A stretch of DNA of 64,000 nucleotides, taken from Filobasidium wieringae (lineage: Eukaryota > Basidiomycota > Tremellomycetes > Filobasidiales > Filobasidiaceae). The position numbers and the translations under genes are program-made. The stretch is from positions 186,001 to 250,000 of the forward strand of contig BCIV01000001.1 of assembly GCA_001600055.1 (NCBI GenBank). Direction: 5' to 3'. Of this stretch, positions 43,117 through 54,669 are shown piece after piece (positions within the stretch are counted from its first letter, which is position 1; each line of letters begins with the position of its first letter). The notes beneath the pieces are model-generated. The model was not told the DNA's origin. It worked only from the letters and a program-made list of their open reading frames with translations, and ran no database searches.

Positions 43117-43945
43117 TATGCTTGTAGCTGATTGAGGTTATCTACAGGACTAGGGCTAGAGGCAATGAGGATGTTGAGGGTGTGGGTTGTGTTGTTATAT
43201 TCGAGGTCAACGATCGTGATTCATGCAACTGACGAATCGCGGCGGCGAGCCCAAAAGAGGAAACTCCCGTTCTGACGCGCGAGGCTTGCACCAAATACGC
43301 GGAATCGTATATTTTCGCTTGGCATCCAGGTTTTGCTGGAAAATACGCGGGTTTCATATCCCTGACGGAAGCGAAACGATAGCTCTTTACATGTTTGAGG
43401 TTGGACGCTTTTCGCTCTCTGCATAATGGCAACGGGATCCATACCCGACCGGAACTATCAGATACTCCCTTTTGTCACCTGCTTGCTGATACCGATGACA
43501 TATCACCATGCGGGTCGGGATCATTCTCGCGTCGCTTGGTCAGACGATCAAAGAACATTCTCAGCCATTCACAAACAATTCTCGGTGGGCCCGTAAGCAC
43601 CCCGAGCACTCCCGGGGAACTTGAGCCTTCTATCATACACCTGTCAGTGATCCCATGGTCAAACTAGCCAATCATAGGAGATCAAAGGAAGGCTAATTCG
43701 GTTTTTGCGGGGAACCGATCAGAACCCTGCCCTCAAATACGTATTGTTGCCATCGGATTGAGATCTTTGAAAGGGAAATCAGGGTATTTTGGCACTTCGT
43801 TGTCTGGATCGAAGATAAGCCTACAAAAATCCCACATAGGTCACAAGATAAGGACTGGCATATATTTGGTACCACATCACTCACGGAGAACGCCTCATAC
43901 CTCGTCAACACCAGAGCAAGCCATTATCCTACCAATCAGACAAGA
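43117..43945. other. intergenic, divergent promoter region
   Basis: This lies between the ICMT-like gene and the small hypothetical gene. Ordinary sequence with short spurious frames; nothing recognised. Confidence 0.35.
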
Positions 43946-44293
43946 ATGAGTCAATCACAGAACGCTCACAACTCTTCCACCCAAGACTCTTCGTCCGAGT
44001 TTACTGCAGCACACCAAGCTCAATCCGCTGTAAGCCCTACCTCTATCCACTCTTTGATAACCCATTTAGTTGACTCGTATATCATCTAGACCATCGGCAA
44101 GCACAACAAACCCACTGTCCCCGTCTCTCCTTCTAAATCATCCAATGATGATCAACGCCCGAGCGACGTGGACACGATCGAGGCCCCAGCAGGGGTGGAA
44201 TTACCCTGGTTAAACCGGTGTTGTAGAGGACAAGGTGAAGTTTGTGCCGCACCTAGCTTGTTCGAGAGTGAGTTTGTGTGTTCTGTTCGGTAG
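43946..44293 (+). CDS. hypothetical small hydrophilic protein
   Basis: Two exons joined by a canonical intron (GTAAGC...CTAG) would encode about 90 residues starting MSQSQNAHNSSTQDSSSEFT. The second exon reads TIGKHNKPTVPVSPSKSSN, EAPAGVELPWLNRCCRGQGE, and ends at TAG 44291-44293. It is Ser/Gln/Asn-rich with a short Trp-Leu-Asn-Arg-Cys-Cys motif. I do not recognise a family. The 3' end is uncertain, because a possible donor at GTGAGT near 44270 could add exons. It lies head to head with the ICMT-like gene and convergent with PEX10. Confidence 0.4.
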
Positions 44294-44558
44294 ACAAGTA
44301 TCTGATTTGGGTTGTTCTCGAAAAGACGGTAGTCGATGGGTTGGATGGAGTGAGTGACGCAAACGGGAGCAGGATAAGACTGGATGGAGGACCGCTTCAT
44401 TTTGAACGACTGATATGAATGTATTACAATCTTAACGACTCTGCGATTGACGAATCATGACATAATCCTTTTCCATTATCATAGACTGAACTTCGTCCTG
44501 TTTCCTCTCGAGCTTACTTGGCCTTTCGTTCCGATACAGGTCATCGTTTCACGTAGAC

Positions 44559-46224
44559 TTATAAGTTGTACAATGGTGTCAGTCTCTCCAGCCTGAGTGC
44601 TTGCCGGCACAATGGGCACTCCATCTGTGCATGACCAACGATATCATCCTCAGCACCTATCACCTCGGATACACACCGCTCAATGAAAAACTGACCTTCT
44701 CCGCACCCCAATCTTCGATACAAGACCAACAAAACACATGCCCACATTCCGTCACGCAAGTCCCCCCACTCTCTTCACTAAGCCCGCAAGGGGAGAGGCA
44801 AAGTGGACATTGTCGATCCGGGTTGACGAGGTCCGATCGCGGTAAGATGGAATAGGGAGTTAAATTCTCCTTCTCGTTCTCGATCACTTCCAGACTGTTT
44901 TCTTCAATATGGCGGGCCGCTTCTATGGAATCCAGATCCACCGGGTTTCCATCGATTTGGAACCTCGACGTGACAGGTTTGACAGAAGTGGATGACCTTC
45001 CTTTTTCTGAATCCCGTAATGCTTGAGACTTTTTAGCTTCTTCCTCAAGTCTAGACTGTCTCTCCTGCCATGATGCGATAGTCCGACTAATCAAGGGGAG
45101 CAATAGAAGTATACCGATAGGGGAATAGGCAGACGGGCTTCGTTGGTCAGAAGCAGGCTTGCTAGTAATCTAGGAAAGGAGGTTCCAGGTCAGTCCCAAG
45201 TATCAGACTATAAGACACGAAAAGCACCGTGACCTACATAGCTCATGTCCATCAAGCTTTTCGTCCATTCAGCGTTCCTGCCTTTGAGTAAGAACCAGGC
45301 AAACCAAAGCTCAGGCAAAGCTTTGACCCATCCCGAGTTAAGGAAATCAAGTATCCGCTTTCTCCTGGTGACTGGGGCTGGACTTGGAGAGTCATCAAGC
45401 TGGTCCGGACCAAGACGAGTTGCTAAAAGCTTGACGACGGCCGTTATGATATGCGGACTTCCGATCAGCAGTGAAAGAGACAGGATACGGCGCTATTCCT
45501 CGTGGTCGGTCAGAATTCAAGAACTTGTTAAGTGACGCAAACTTACGAGTCGAGATGGGAAATTCCGCCTTCGGTTCACGTAAGGGTAAATTTCTACATA
45601 TTCTTCCCCCAAAGTTTGTGAGCCTGATGAATCACCAAGAATCAGCTGAAAAATCTTTGTTTTAAATGCAAGGTGATAATCACCGAGACCGAAAGTTGAA
45701 CCGAAATACCAGATCTTAGTAAGGACGGAAACAGCTGTCTGGTTTGCTAGGAAACGTCTCGAACCTGTCTTACCGGGAGATCAATCACACAGCTTATCGT
45801 ATCGACAATCAAGCTTACCTATTAGGGATCTGATAACATCTGATAGCAGATCTTGCAAGTTCAGTATTTGTAGGGAATCCCTCTGGTATGAGCGCACTAT
45901 TCAAGAAGAAGCTCAAGTCAGTTGATGCGGAATCCGTTTGACGAACACGCAAGCCTTACATATCTGAGCACGATCTGCCCAGTGCCAGCCAGATTCCTGT
46001 TCAGTTGCACTTGCACTTGTTTCCTTCTGTGAAAGACTAGCAGGAGAGGCACTACTCCGGATGGCTTCCGCTGTCAAAGCGCTCGAAGCTGCATTGACAG
46101 CGCTCGCATAGGCAGCATTCGAAGTTGTAACGCCGGGCTGGTTCGCTGTACTGGAAGTAGCCGGGACGATGTTTCTCGGCTCTGGTTCGGCAGGCAGACC
46201 TAAGGAAAACCCAGATGATTCCAT
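44559..46224 (-). CDS. PEX10: peroxisome biogenesis RING E3 ligase subunit
   Basis: PEX10 is one of three RING proteins (with PEX2 and PEX12) that form the peroxisomal retrotranslocation channel and ubiquitinate the receptor PEX5. After an Ala/Ser-rich leader (from MESSGFSLGLP), the conserved start WADRAQI-LRSYQRDSLQIL and the segments SRRFLANQTAVSVLTKIWYF, TLGEEYVEIYPYVNRRR and PELWFAWFLLKGRNAEW cover the membrane domain. The C-terminal RING reads CPLC, then CVTECGHVFCWSCIEDWGAE and, after an intron, MECPLCRQALRLERLTPLYN. All eight zinc ligands are present. About six exons, all with canonical borders. The first residues could extend upstream, but no better Met is visible. Confidence 0.9.
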
Positions 46225-46518
46225 GGAAACCTTGAAGCAAGAAGTGGTATTGTGTCGGTAGTTGATATGCTCAGTCCTTCAAGCTTGACAGTTGATAGTC
46301 CATGTTCTCTGTGAATGTTGGGTAATCTACCGCGATCTACCGGAATTCCAATCAGCCGGCTTTCACTTGCATCCGGCTTGCAACCTGACATTCATGATAT
46401 GATACTCGATACGCCGATCTCGCTCTATATCTACAACGGTCTACAACATCCATCCTCATTAGATCACTAGGTTTTTAGCAAAGTATACCCATCGCTTCAA
46501 AGCAGTGGTCGGCACAAC

Positions 46519-47134
46519 ATGGATTATGGTTTTATAGCTCAGCAGCAGGACAATGCGGGCCATCAGACTCGAGCGGGTTATGGTCAAGCTAGGGATAAAG
46601 TCGAAGTGTCGCGAGGTAAGTCAATCTCATGACCTCTAGCTCCTTAACACATCGCAGCTTATCGCATTCATTGGTCCAGGTATGCTGATCAAAACGTAAA
46701 ACTTGGCTTTCGGTGATGCATGCACCGTAGCGTAGACAGATGGCTAAAGACCGTCCATATACGTAGGGATCCAGCTGCACGACAATTGCTCATACATATC
46801 AATACTCAACGAGCCGAGAACAACCTGAACCAATTTATAATTTCGGAACGTACGTACACCTTACCGGTTACCAAGTTCTATCCGGGTACAGCCGATCTGA
46901 GTGCTTCTGTTGACAGTGGACGCTGATCATCTGTTCGTGGATCCGCGAGGGTGGGAATCGGTTGAACAAGAATTTCAAGCGAAAGTGCGTCGAGCTTGAT
47001 AAATTCAGTTCCGATCATTTCTGATATCCAATATCTTACTCTCTCAGCTGGAAGAATTTACTTTCAAGCATGCGGATGAAGAGCAAAAAGCCCGGGCCAA
47101 GAAGGACAAGGCAAAGCAACAGCTAGAGGGTTGA
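46519..47134 (+). CDS. TFB5: TFIIH core subunit 5 (TTDA/p8 homologue)
   Basis: The small TFIIH subunit stabilises TFB2/p52 and is needed for nucleotide-excision repair. The conserved part is VHIRRDPAARQLLIHI, then FIISELDADHLFVDPRGWES and VEQEFQAKLEEFTFK. It aligns with the family pattern CDPAxKQ-x-LLxLD...FIIxDLDDTHLFV. The Lys/Ala tail ends at TGA 47132-47134. Five exons are needed if translation starts at the strong-context ATG at 46519, giving a 40-residue N-terminal extension (MDYGFIAQQQDNAGHQT) not usual for the family. Starting at the ATG at 46720 instead gives the normal short form. The usual Cys before Asp-Pro is Arg here. Confidence 0.72.
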
Positions 47135-47369
47135 TTTGGATTATTATCTCACTGGCCCGGATGTAACGACCCATAACGAACATATGATGAATGAATTCGC
47201 TTGCCTTGCCTCTATGAACTGGCCGATAGTGCAGATCGTATATCAGAACATCCAATGATATTGGTCGTGTCAATCAGGAGATAATTGCGTAAAGACGCTC
47301 GCAACAGCCTGGATGGCCAGCTTGTCTTATTAAGTCGAGATGTTGTGCATGCATTCTTCTATTCTTGGT

Positions 47370-48367
47370 CTATACAAGCCTCTTTTGGGGGACAACAGGT
47401 GTAGAAGGAACGGCGGCCGGCTTCACAGCAACGATCTCTGCAACGGGGATTTCTTCTGTGATCACTCCGATGGTCTGAGTCTCTCCCTGCAAGGATTTGG
47501 CCTCCTGGACAGCTGCGATAGCTCTGGTTTGCTCGGCCGTCCTTCTCTTCTCAATCTCACTCATCACGTCTGACTTGACATGACTAGCCCTTCCTAAAGC
47601 GTCCTTCAACTTCAATCCGGTGGTATCTTCAATGGAATGAGTGATCTTTCCTCCCAAATCACGAACATCATCAGACAAATGCTCAGCCCGGTTGATAACA
47701 GATGAGAAAGTGGACGAGAATTGTCGGTTGAGATCGTTGTGTTGAGCAGCGAGTTCGGGGAAATGGGCGTCCTCGACCTTGGATAGGTACTGTCGTACAT
47801 TGGCGGAAGTTTTGGGAAGGAAGTATGGGGAAGCGGCGACAAACATGAGAGGAGGGAGAGTAAGCCTGAGCAGAATATTGCCTATTCGAACGAAACTCGT
47901 CATTCGAATGATCGTGATTAAGCATTTCCTATTGTTCAGCTTACGGTTTCGGGCCAAAACAGATCCAGCAAGTCCAGCAACTCCAACGTAGAGGATTCCA
48001 GGGGTAAGAGACTCGTCCTTGGGCAGTACGCTCTTCACTTCGCCTGTGACACAGGCGAGCGGGAAATATAACAGATCAGTTGACTGACTGATTTATCCCT
48101 GACCCTAAACGAAACGACTTACGTTCGACTCTTCGCTCGAATTTGACCCACTTATCGACACCTCGGTCGACCTGTACCTTGGCATCCCCGAGGATATCAC
48201 TAGCGGTCTCCCTGACAACCTTGACATGAGGAACAAGAGGGTTGGGATCCTCAATGAGGACCACTTTTGGTGCAGGACCGGGATAGATGGAGAGCTGCAG
48301 ATATCGGATCCGGTCAGCTGCAGTTTGAGATTGCGAAGACCGATACTCTTACCTTATCTTGAGACAT
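47370..48367 (-). CDS. MIC27: MICOS complex subunit of the apolipoprotein O family (MIC26/MIC27)
   Basis: ApoO-like MICOS subunits sit in the inner mitochondrial membrane and shape crista junctions, binding cardiolipin and MIC10. The start exon is MSQDK, then LSIYPGPAPKVVLIEDPNPL and VRETASDILGDAKVQVDRGV. The family core is LTPGILYVGVAGLAGSVLAR (first membrane helix), RLTLPPLMFVAASPYFLP (second) and TSANVRQYLSKVEDAHFPEL. A coiled-coil-like region and an Ala/Val/Pro-rich C-terminus end VVPQKRLV at TAG 47370-47372. Four or five exons. Fungi often have one such gene; I cannot tell MIC26 from MIC27. Confidence 0.83.
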
Positions 48368-48760
48368 CCTATTATAGGTTATAGAGAGTCGGACTAGAAC
48401 GCGCAATATATCATAAATGAGAAATGAGGGTATCATATCTATCTCTTTACTCACTCGTCTGGCCGGCCTGACCTCATCGTTCGCGGGTCTTTGGCACCGC
48501 GGATCGCGTCAGGCGAGAAAGACAGATAGGTAGACAGGATGATAAGTGAACCGACTGCGCAAGATCCTATGCTTGTCAAGCATTCCCCGATCGCATACAA
48601 TAGATATAACACGCCAACTACCAACAGTTACAATCGAAGATAAGGTCCATTCCTACAATCAAGCTACTGTAACCTTATCGACTGCGGAACGTACGCCCAC
48701 TACGAGTTTATCAAGAAGTATCAGCACTTATTGGTCTGATGAATGCAATACTTGCGATAC
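48368..48760. other. intergenic, nothing recognised
   Basis: This is the upstream region of the MICOS gene and 3' flank of ARPC2. No clear element seen. Confidence 0.4.
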
Positions 48761-50101
48761 TCACGTAGCGGTCTTTCTTTCTTCCTGAATGACTTCGGGT
48801 TTAGCTCGGTTGAGAATCTGCTGGAAACTCGCTACTCTTGCTCTCATTCGGGTATGCATGTAGCTATCAACAGGAAGATTAGGCTCTAGGAAGCAGAGAG
48901 TGTTATGAGAAGGCTCTTGGGTACTAACGTTTTGCTAGCTTTGATATGATAATGCAAATAATCACGGAATAACTCAAGCTTGTAAGTGGTATCCGCAGCG
49001 ATCTCAGGGCTTGAGAAGTGTCGAGGGAACAGCACTGTATGCATCAAGAGTATGTGAGCGTCAATGGTAGTCGTTCGAAGACGAAAAACGACGGGTTCCT
49101 ACCGAAAGTAATCCAACCGACGTCTTCTGATCGCTGAACACCTGCGATACCAGGAGCGTTTCGGACTTCCAGAGGAGGATCTCGAGTAGTATACATAACC
49201 TGGGGGGCAGTCCCAATCGCCGAGGATCGTCTACGAGCATCGACGAATTCCTAAGAGAATGACGCAAGTTAGAGAAAGGGCAAGCGAAGTAACCTAATGC
49301 ATACTGCACTGACCTGCAAGAAGACCTTTCCAAAGACCCGATCAGTCTCGTCTGAGAACAAGGTTGAGATGACAACCGTAACCCTATCATTCGCTGATTG
49401 AACGTAGATTGCTTCGTTCTCCCTGTACTTGATGATCATGAGTTCACCCTTCTCCTCTGGGCCTTGGTCGGCCATTCCAGGCTGGAAGGTCGATTTGTGG
49501 CTTGAAGCGAGTTCAGCGTGCTGAGCGTAGGCTCGGTGGAAGGGAGCGGACATCAAGATTGGCTTAAACATCGAGATGTGATCGATAAGAGCATCTCGGT
49601 TGTCTAAGAAATAGCGGAATCTATAATCAGCGTAATACCCACTGCTGGGGTTCAAGCTACACTTACCACCTTCCTCAGGGATCTTGTCAAGATCCAGGAC
49701 TAGTGTCACATCGTAGTCTGGCTCCTTCAAGTTTAGATCATTGGTAATCCATTCGCCGAATTCTCTCTCCAATATGTCCTGGGCTCCATATTTCGACAAG
49801 TCCGCCCAACAGTAGATTCCCATGGAAAGGACGAGCTGTGTCTTGCTAGTAGGAGTCGATAAGTGAAACCGCACGTTATCGTAGTCTACGAATTGTACAT
49901 CAAGCTTAGATGGCCTGCAGACATGATTGTTCTTGAGTCCATGAATATCAAGAAGGGTGATGTATACAACTACTCACTTGACAAATCTCTCCGTCAAGAC
50001 ATTCTTGATGATGGTGTTGTGACTCTGTTAAAGAGCGCGATATATCAACACCGGTTACTTCCGGAGACTACGCGAGCAGCACTCACTTCCAGGAGAATCA
50101 T
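48761..50101 (-). CDS. ARC35: Arp2/3 complex subunit 2 (p34-Arc)
   Basis: ARPC2 with ARPC4 forms the core that contacts the mother actin filament in branched actin networks at cortical patches. The first exon is MILLE, then SHNTIIKNVLTERFV and KPSKLDVQFVDYDNVRFHLS. The conserved series continues LSMGIYCWADLSKYGAQDIL, YDVTLVLDLDKIPEEGG, IIKYRENEAIYVQSANDRVT, VVISTLFSDETDRVFGKVFL, APQVMYTTRDPPLEVRN and VGWITFVLFPRHF. FRDYLHYHIKASK and YMHTRMRARV complete the second domain. It ends VIQEERKTAT at TGA 48761-48763. The MILLE start matches the animal MILLEVNNR start and fixes the initiation codon. Confidence 0.93.
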
Positions 50102-50455
50102 GTTGAGGATTATAGACTGTCGATACTGGCAAAGAGTCTTGAGGGTTCTATATCAATAGGGTGTTTATAACAGGTGCTTGTAGACCAGCTGGCACTGGAG
50201 GTCCAGTAACGAGCAAGCCATGAGGTTGCGTGACGTATCCCTTATCAAACAAATGATCAAGTAGTGCTTTCAATGCGCCTTCCAGCGTGTAATTCTTTTT
50301 CAGATTCATCATCATGCGATCGTAATCCTTTCCGATCGTCTGGATAACTCAGTCAAGCACCTGTATGGTATTTCCGACCACCGATACAACCAAACCTCTC
50401 ACATTACAACGATACTTCATTCCTCGCACAAGTAACACCTCACAAAACGTCAAAC
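50102..50455. promoter_or_regulatory. divergent promoter ARPC2/RCF1 with a coding-like minus-strand stretch
   Basis: A 354-bp gap lies between divergent start codons. On the minus strand, 50148-50315 holds a 55-codon frame (MMMNLKKNYTLEGALKALLD, then a Gly/Pro-rich end) ending 46 bp before the ARPC2 ATG. It reads like protein-coding sequence but I recognise no family. It could be an upstream ORF of ARPC2 or the last exon of an unseen gene. Confidence 0.4.
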
Positions 50456-51171
50456 ATGTCTGCTCAGGAAAGTTCAGGAGAACCGGTAGGATACTGGGAG
50501 TATGGTTGGGCTAAGTGTAAGAGGCAGCCTCTTGTGCCAATCGGTAAGTCATTAGGGGCGATCACGAGGAAGTTCAGTACTGACTCAGAATGGATATGGA
50601 TCATGTAGGAGTATTGGCCACTTGTATCGCTCTGATGGGAGCCACTTCTTCCTTGAGGAAGGGGAACCGAGAGCAATTTAACAAGTATTTGAGGTTCCGT
50701 GTTGCGTAGGTTCTAGCAAGATACAATTACTTCAGCTCAGTTCTCATTTGCTTCCTTCGTAACAGCGCTCAGGGTGTAACAGTAGTAGCAGCCGTTGCAG
50801 GAACCTACTTCTTGACTAACAAGCCTCAACAGATCGCCGACTCCCGTACCAGGGCATTAACCAATCAACTACCCGTCGACCCAGACTCTATCATTTCCTC
50901 CTCCCAATCTCCTGTCGCCACCACTCTCCCTGTAGAGAAGAGGACAAGCGACACGGTCCTCCCCGCTGCTGGAGCTCAAACTACCGCTTCATCGAACTCG
51001 GACTATTCTAGAACAAGAGTTTCGCAGGCGATGAGGCAGACTGATAAGGCTCTCTCGGGAGAGAATGGGTCAGGACAACCGGGGGGCAGTGGGGAGAAGG
51101 TCAAGAGGATTAGCGAGTTTGGAAAGAGGCTAGAGGAAGCTGAGAGATTGGAGCGTGAAGGAAGGAAATAA
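50456..51171 (+). CDS. RCF1: respiratory supercomplex factor 1 (HIG1 domain)
   Basis: RCF1 is an inner mitochondrial membrane protein that binds cytochrome c oxidase and helps form III-IV supercomplexes. Three exons begin MSAQESSGEPVGYWEYGWAK. The HIG1 domain reads CKRQPLVPIGVLATCIALMG (first helix), RKGNREQFNKYLRFRVAAQG (with the Arg-x-Arg-x3-Gln signature) and VTVVAAVAGTYF (second helix). A Ser/Thr-rich hydrophilic tail ends in a basic/acidic coiled-coil-like segment (FGKRLEEAERLEREGRK). The length, about 210 residues, is normal for fungi. Confidence 0.92.
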
Positions 51172-51612
51172 GCGGAGCCGAATCGTTAAGGCGATACACA
51201 AGCGGTTCATCTTTGAAACAACAAAACAATTAGCGAACTGGAAGAATTCATGAATAAGTAATGAACGGAATTCTGTGCCAATGCAAATGTCCAATAAGAG
51301 GCACCTTGATCGATCGCGAATGGTTACTGACATCTGAAACCTGCCGGAGGGACCAGCGCTTTGAACGAATCTTCTGTTCACTCATGTACAATACATGTTT
51401 GGTAACACCAACAGTTGCACGGACAGGTGTGACACATCCCGAACCGAGACTGTGATCCAGATTACGATGAACGTCCCTCGCATTCAAATGTCAGTTGTTT
51501 ACTTTGTCGCCAGACCGCTCAGCGAGTGAGTAAGTCTTAGGTCAGACAAATAGACAACTGGTGTTCAAGCTAGTCAGACTGTTACATAAAGAGATTCCAT
51601 ACAATCACAACT
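51172..51612. other. intergenic, nothing recognised
   Basis: This is the 3' flank of RCF1 and upstream region of the ChaC-METTL16 gene. Confidence 0.4.
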
Positions 51613-54600
51613 ATGCTCTGGGTGTTCGGCTACGGCTCTTTGATCTGGAAACCTCCTCCTCATACTGTAGAGCAAAGTAAGTCAAATACCATGTCCTGTT
51701 TGCAGGTCCAGCTGACAGTTGTGTAGAGAGTGGCTATATCAAGGGAGTACTAAGGCGCTTTGCTCAATCGTCGATTGACCATCGAGGGACTCCGGAGCGT
51801 CCTGGGAGAGTGGTAACGGTGGTCAAAGCAGTCGACTGGCATGCTCTGCCAGGAGTGGTACGTGCTTGCCAGGTGGCTGCATGTTCGCCTGCTTACTCCC
51901 CACATGAACTTCGCATAGAAACCGCACAAAACAAGTGAAGATACTGTATGGGGAGTAGCTTATAGGATAGCTGAAGATAAAGAGCAGGAGGTGTGGGATT
52001 ATTTAGGTAGACACGACTTCTACTACCCTACCTTTACTACACCAATCGCTGACAACGCTTTCAACCGCTTTAGAACACAGAGAACAGGTCAGCGATGCGC
52101 ATTCCTCTAGTCACAACGATGGCTTATCCGATGTTGCAAGTAGAACGGATACACTCCACACACTGTAGAAATATTCTCGCTCGGCCTCGAGAACAAGCAG
52201 GAGGAGGTTGTGGTCCCAGCCGTAAGCTCAGGTCACACTACATCTGGTCATGCTGGCTCATTGGGCGATATATCATAGGCGACATGCTGGATCGGACGAA
52301 CAGATAATCCTGCTTTCGGTAAGAATGACTTGCGGGCTCATTTGCCAGATGCTGACCTTGTTTGAGATTTAGTTGGTAACGAACCGATGGAGCAGCTGGC
52401 TCAGCGAATCCTATCTTGCCACGGACCATCGGGTTCGAACCGAGTAAGTCGTATCGAGTAGAGAAGGGTAAGGTGATTGACACATGCGGCATAGGAATAC
52501 GTATACCGACTAGCTGAGGCTGTCAGAACCTTATACCCCCTTGTCAAGGACGATTACTTGTTTGAGCTCGACGTGAGTTCACAAACTTGCTTGCTTGCTG
52601 CTAAACATGAGCTTGCGCTGATATACCTTGTGCTAATGTAGGAGCGTATCAAATCATTAGAGAAAGACGAAACTGAAGCAGTCTTGCAGAAACCAAAACC
52701 GAAGCAGCAGCCGAAGATGCACCCCGAAAACCCTTATGCAAACGCGCCTCCTGACTTTTCTCAGTTGGCAGAACGGCACGATACATTAAAACCTTTGTGA
52801 TTACACTAGATCTACTACAACGAAAAGAAACGGGATTCACCCTTGTCACCTGATAAATAGTCTTCGATACGATGAGAGGAAACGGCCATACTTGAACTGG
52901 AAGGATTCAGCCGCGCTCCGAGAACTGACTCGATGTCTGTTACTTGAAGACTTCTCCATCAATACTATACTACCAGAAGATCGTATTTGTCCAACAGTCA
53001 GTGCATCATAACGGTTATGGTACGTGCGCGACTCAGCAGCTTGTATCTTTTAGGTCGCCAATCGGTATGTTAGAATGCTTGCTCAGACCATGATCTGGTG
53101 ACTCATATCGATTCGTAGGCTTGATTACGTGCTGCTGATAATCTCTCTGAGAGATTTCATGACAGACCACAACCTGCTACTGGAGTCACATAAATTTGAA
53201 GTGATGGACATGTAAGACGCGACTAATTGCTGTAGATATTCGCGCTTCATCCATTTCCTGTCTCTTGCAGCGGCACCGGAGCCACTCCTATCTATCCTTT
53301 GTTGATGACTCGATTGCGGCCGGACGTCAATGTATACGGGACAGGTAAGTTCGTCGCTGAAGGCTTGATAAGCAGAACTTAAACTCTATGTTGTTGCTAG
53401 AGATTGATGAGCGATCTATCAGATACGCTGAAAAAACAATTGCCATGAACGATAATCTCAGCAGCCGAATTCATCTATCACAAGCGGACCCGGTCCGCGA
53501 GATCTTTGGTCCATTGTGGAACAACGCAACCCATGAGAAGTAAGTATGAACTTTTGAGTTGCTTAGGGACTGGGAACTTAATAAGAAATGCGATCTAGAG
53601 GTCTCACTGCCACAATGTGCAACCCTCCCTTCTATTCATCTCATGCCGAAATCACATCTGCCAATGAACTGAAACTTCAATCTAGTTCGGCAGTGCCTAC
53701 TGCTGCTGATAATGAGCTGATTACTGAGGGGGGCGAAGTAGCTTTTGTTGGCAAGATGATCGATGAGAGCGTTCACCTGATGGGCAAGTGTTTGTAAGTG
53801 CCGTCAATCATTCGCCGAAAAACATGACTGGTATCGATCGATATCTTTGTTAGATGGTACACCTCGTTACTTGGAAAATCGTCATCCATCAAAAGCGTTG
53901 TTGAAAAGCTCGTTGAGTGCAAGGCATGTAGACAGTCCTCAGTGCGCCAGTTCTCATGCTTATCTTTGCTCGAGTCAGATCTCAAATTACTTTCTCACAA
54001 TGTTTCGCCAATCACATACAACTAGATGGATCATCGGCTGGACTTTCTCCGGAATTCGTTTGCCTGATGTGAGTTAGTCGAGACAAAGGTGTGCATATCC
54101 TGCTGCCCTGAATCATGACTAAGTTCGCTTGTAATTAGGCACTTTTTCGGTGGCAAAGTGACGTCACGGTCAAGCATCTTCCACCCCCGAACACATTTGT
54201 TATGCAGCTGAACGGACCTACCGCATGTTCTTTGATAAGTGCCGTGTCTTTCGTTTCCCAGTATTTGGAAGAAATAGGGATAGGAGCAGGCTCATCGTCT
54301 GACTACAACATTATGAAGAAGTCGGGCGGTGGCTATATTTGCGACCTGAGCCCGACATCGGACACATGGACAAGGAAAGCCCGGAGGGCAGCCAAGAAGC
54401 TTGCTCAAGTCCCAGCCTCGATACAGCACAAGTCGGTTTCTATGTTTCAAGCCCGCATAACAGTCAGTGCGACAGACAGGATTCGTATGGGCAAAACACG
54501 CGCAGAAGGTGGAGGAGGCGTACAATCATCGTCATCTGACAGGGAAGTGATAATTATACAACTGGATTGGGTCAAGGGGAACGACCGAGCTGAGGTGGCA

Positions 54601-54669
54601 TCGCTGTGGAACTGCCTGGCTAGGAGAATAGTAGAGAACGCCTCAAAGGCTAACCTGGATGGCCGGTAG
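51613..54669 (+). CDS. GCG1/METTL16: ChaC-type gamma-glutamylcyclotransferase fused to METTL16-type RNA m6A methyltransferase
   Basis: Eighteen exons sum to exactly 686 codons (685 aa). Residues 1-~195 are glutathione-specific gamma-glutamylcyclotransferase: MLWVFGYGSLIWKPPPHTVE, EDTVWGVAYRIAEDKEQEVW (with the catalytic Glu), EHREQNGYTPHTVEIFSLGL and WIGRTDNPAFVGNEPMEQLA, ending YPLVKDDYLFELDERIKSLE. A short linker (TEAVLQKPKPKQQPK) runs straight into MHPENPYANAPPDFSQLAER, the start of METTL16 proteins, inside one exon (52642-52796). The methyltransferase continues YLNWKDSAALRELTRCLLLE, VMDIGTGATPIYPLLMTRLR (SAM site), MCNPPFYSS (catalytic NPPF), LWYTSLLGKSS and FRQSHTTRWIIGWTF, then a long C-terminal region. 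METTL16 methylates U6 snRNA; ChaC degrades glutathione to 5-oxoproline and Cys-Gly. If exon 9 is read through its donor, a TGA at 52798-52800 would end a ChaC-only protein. One intron (53924-53978) needs a GC donor. Confidence 0.85.
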
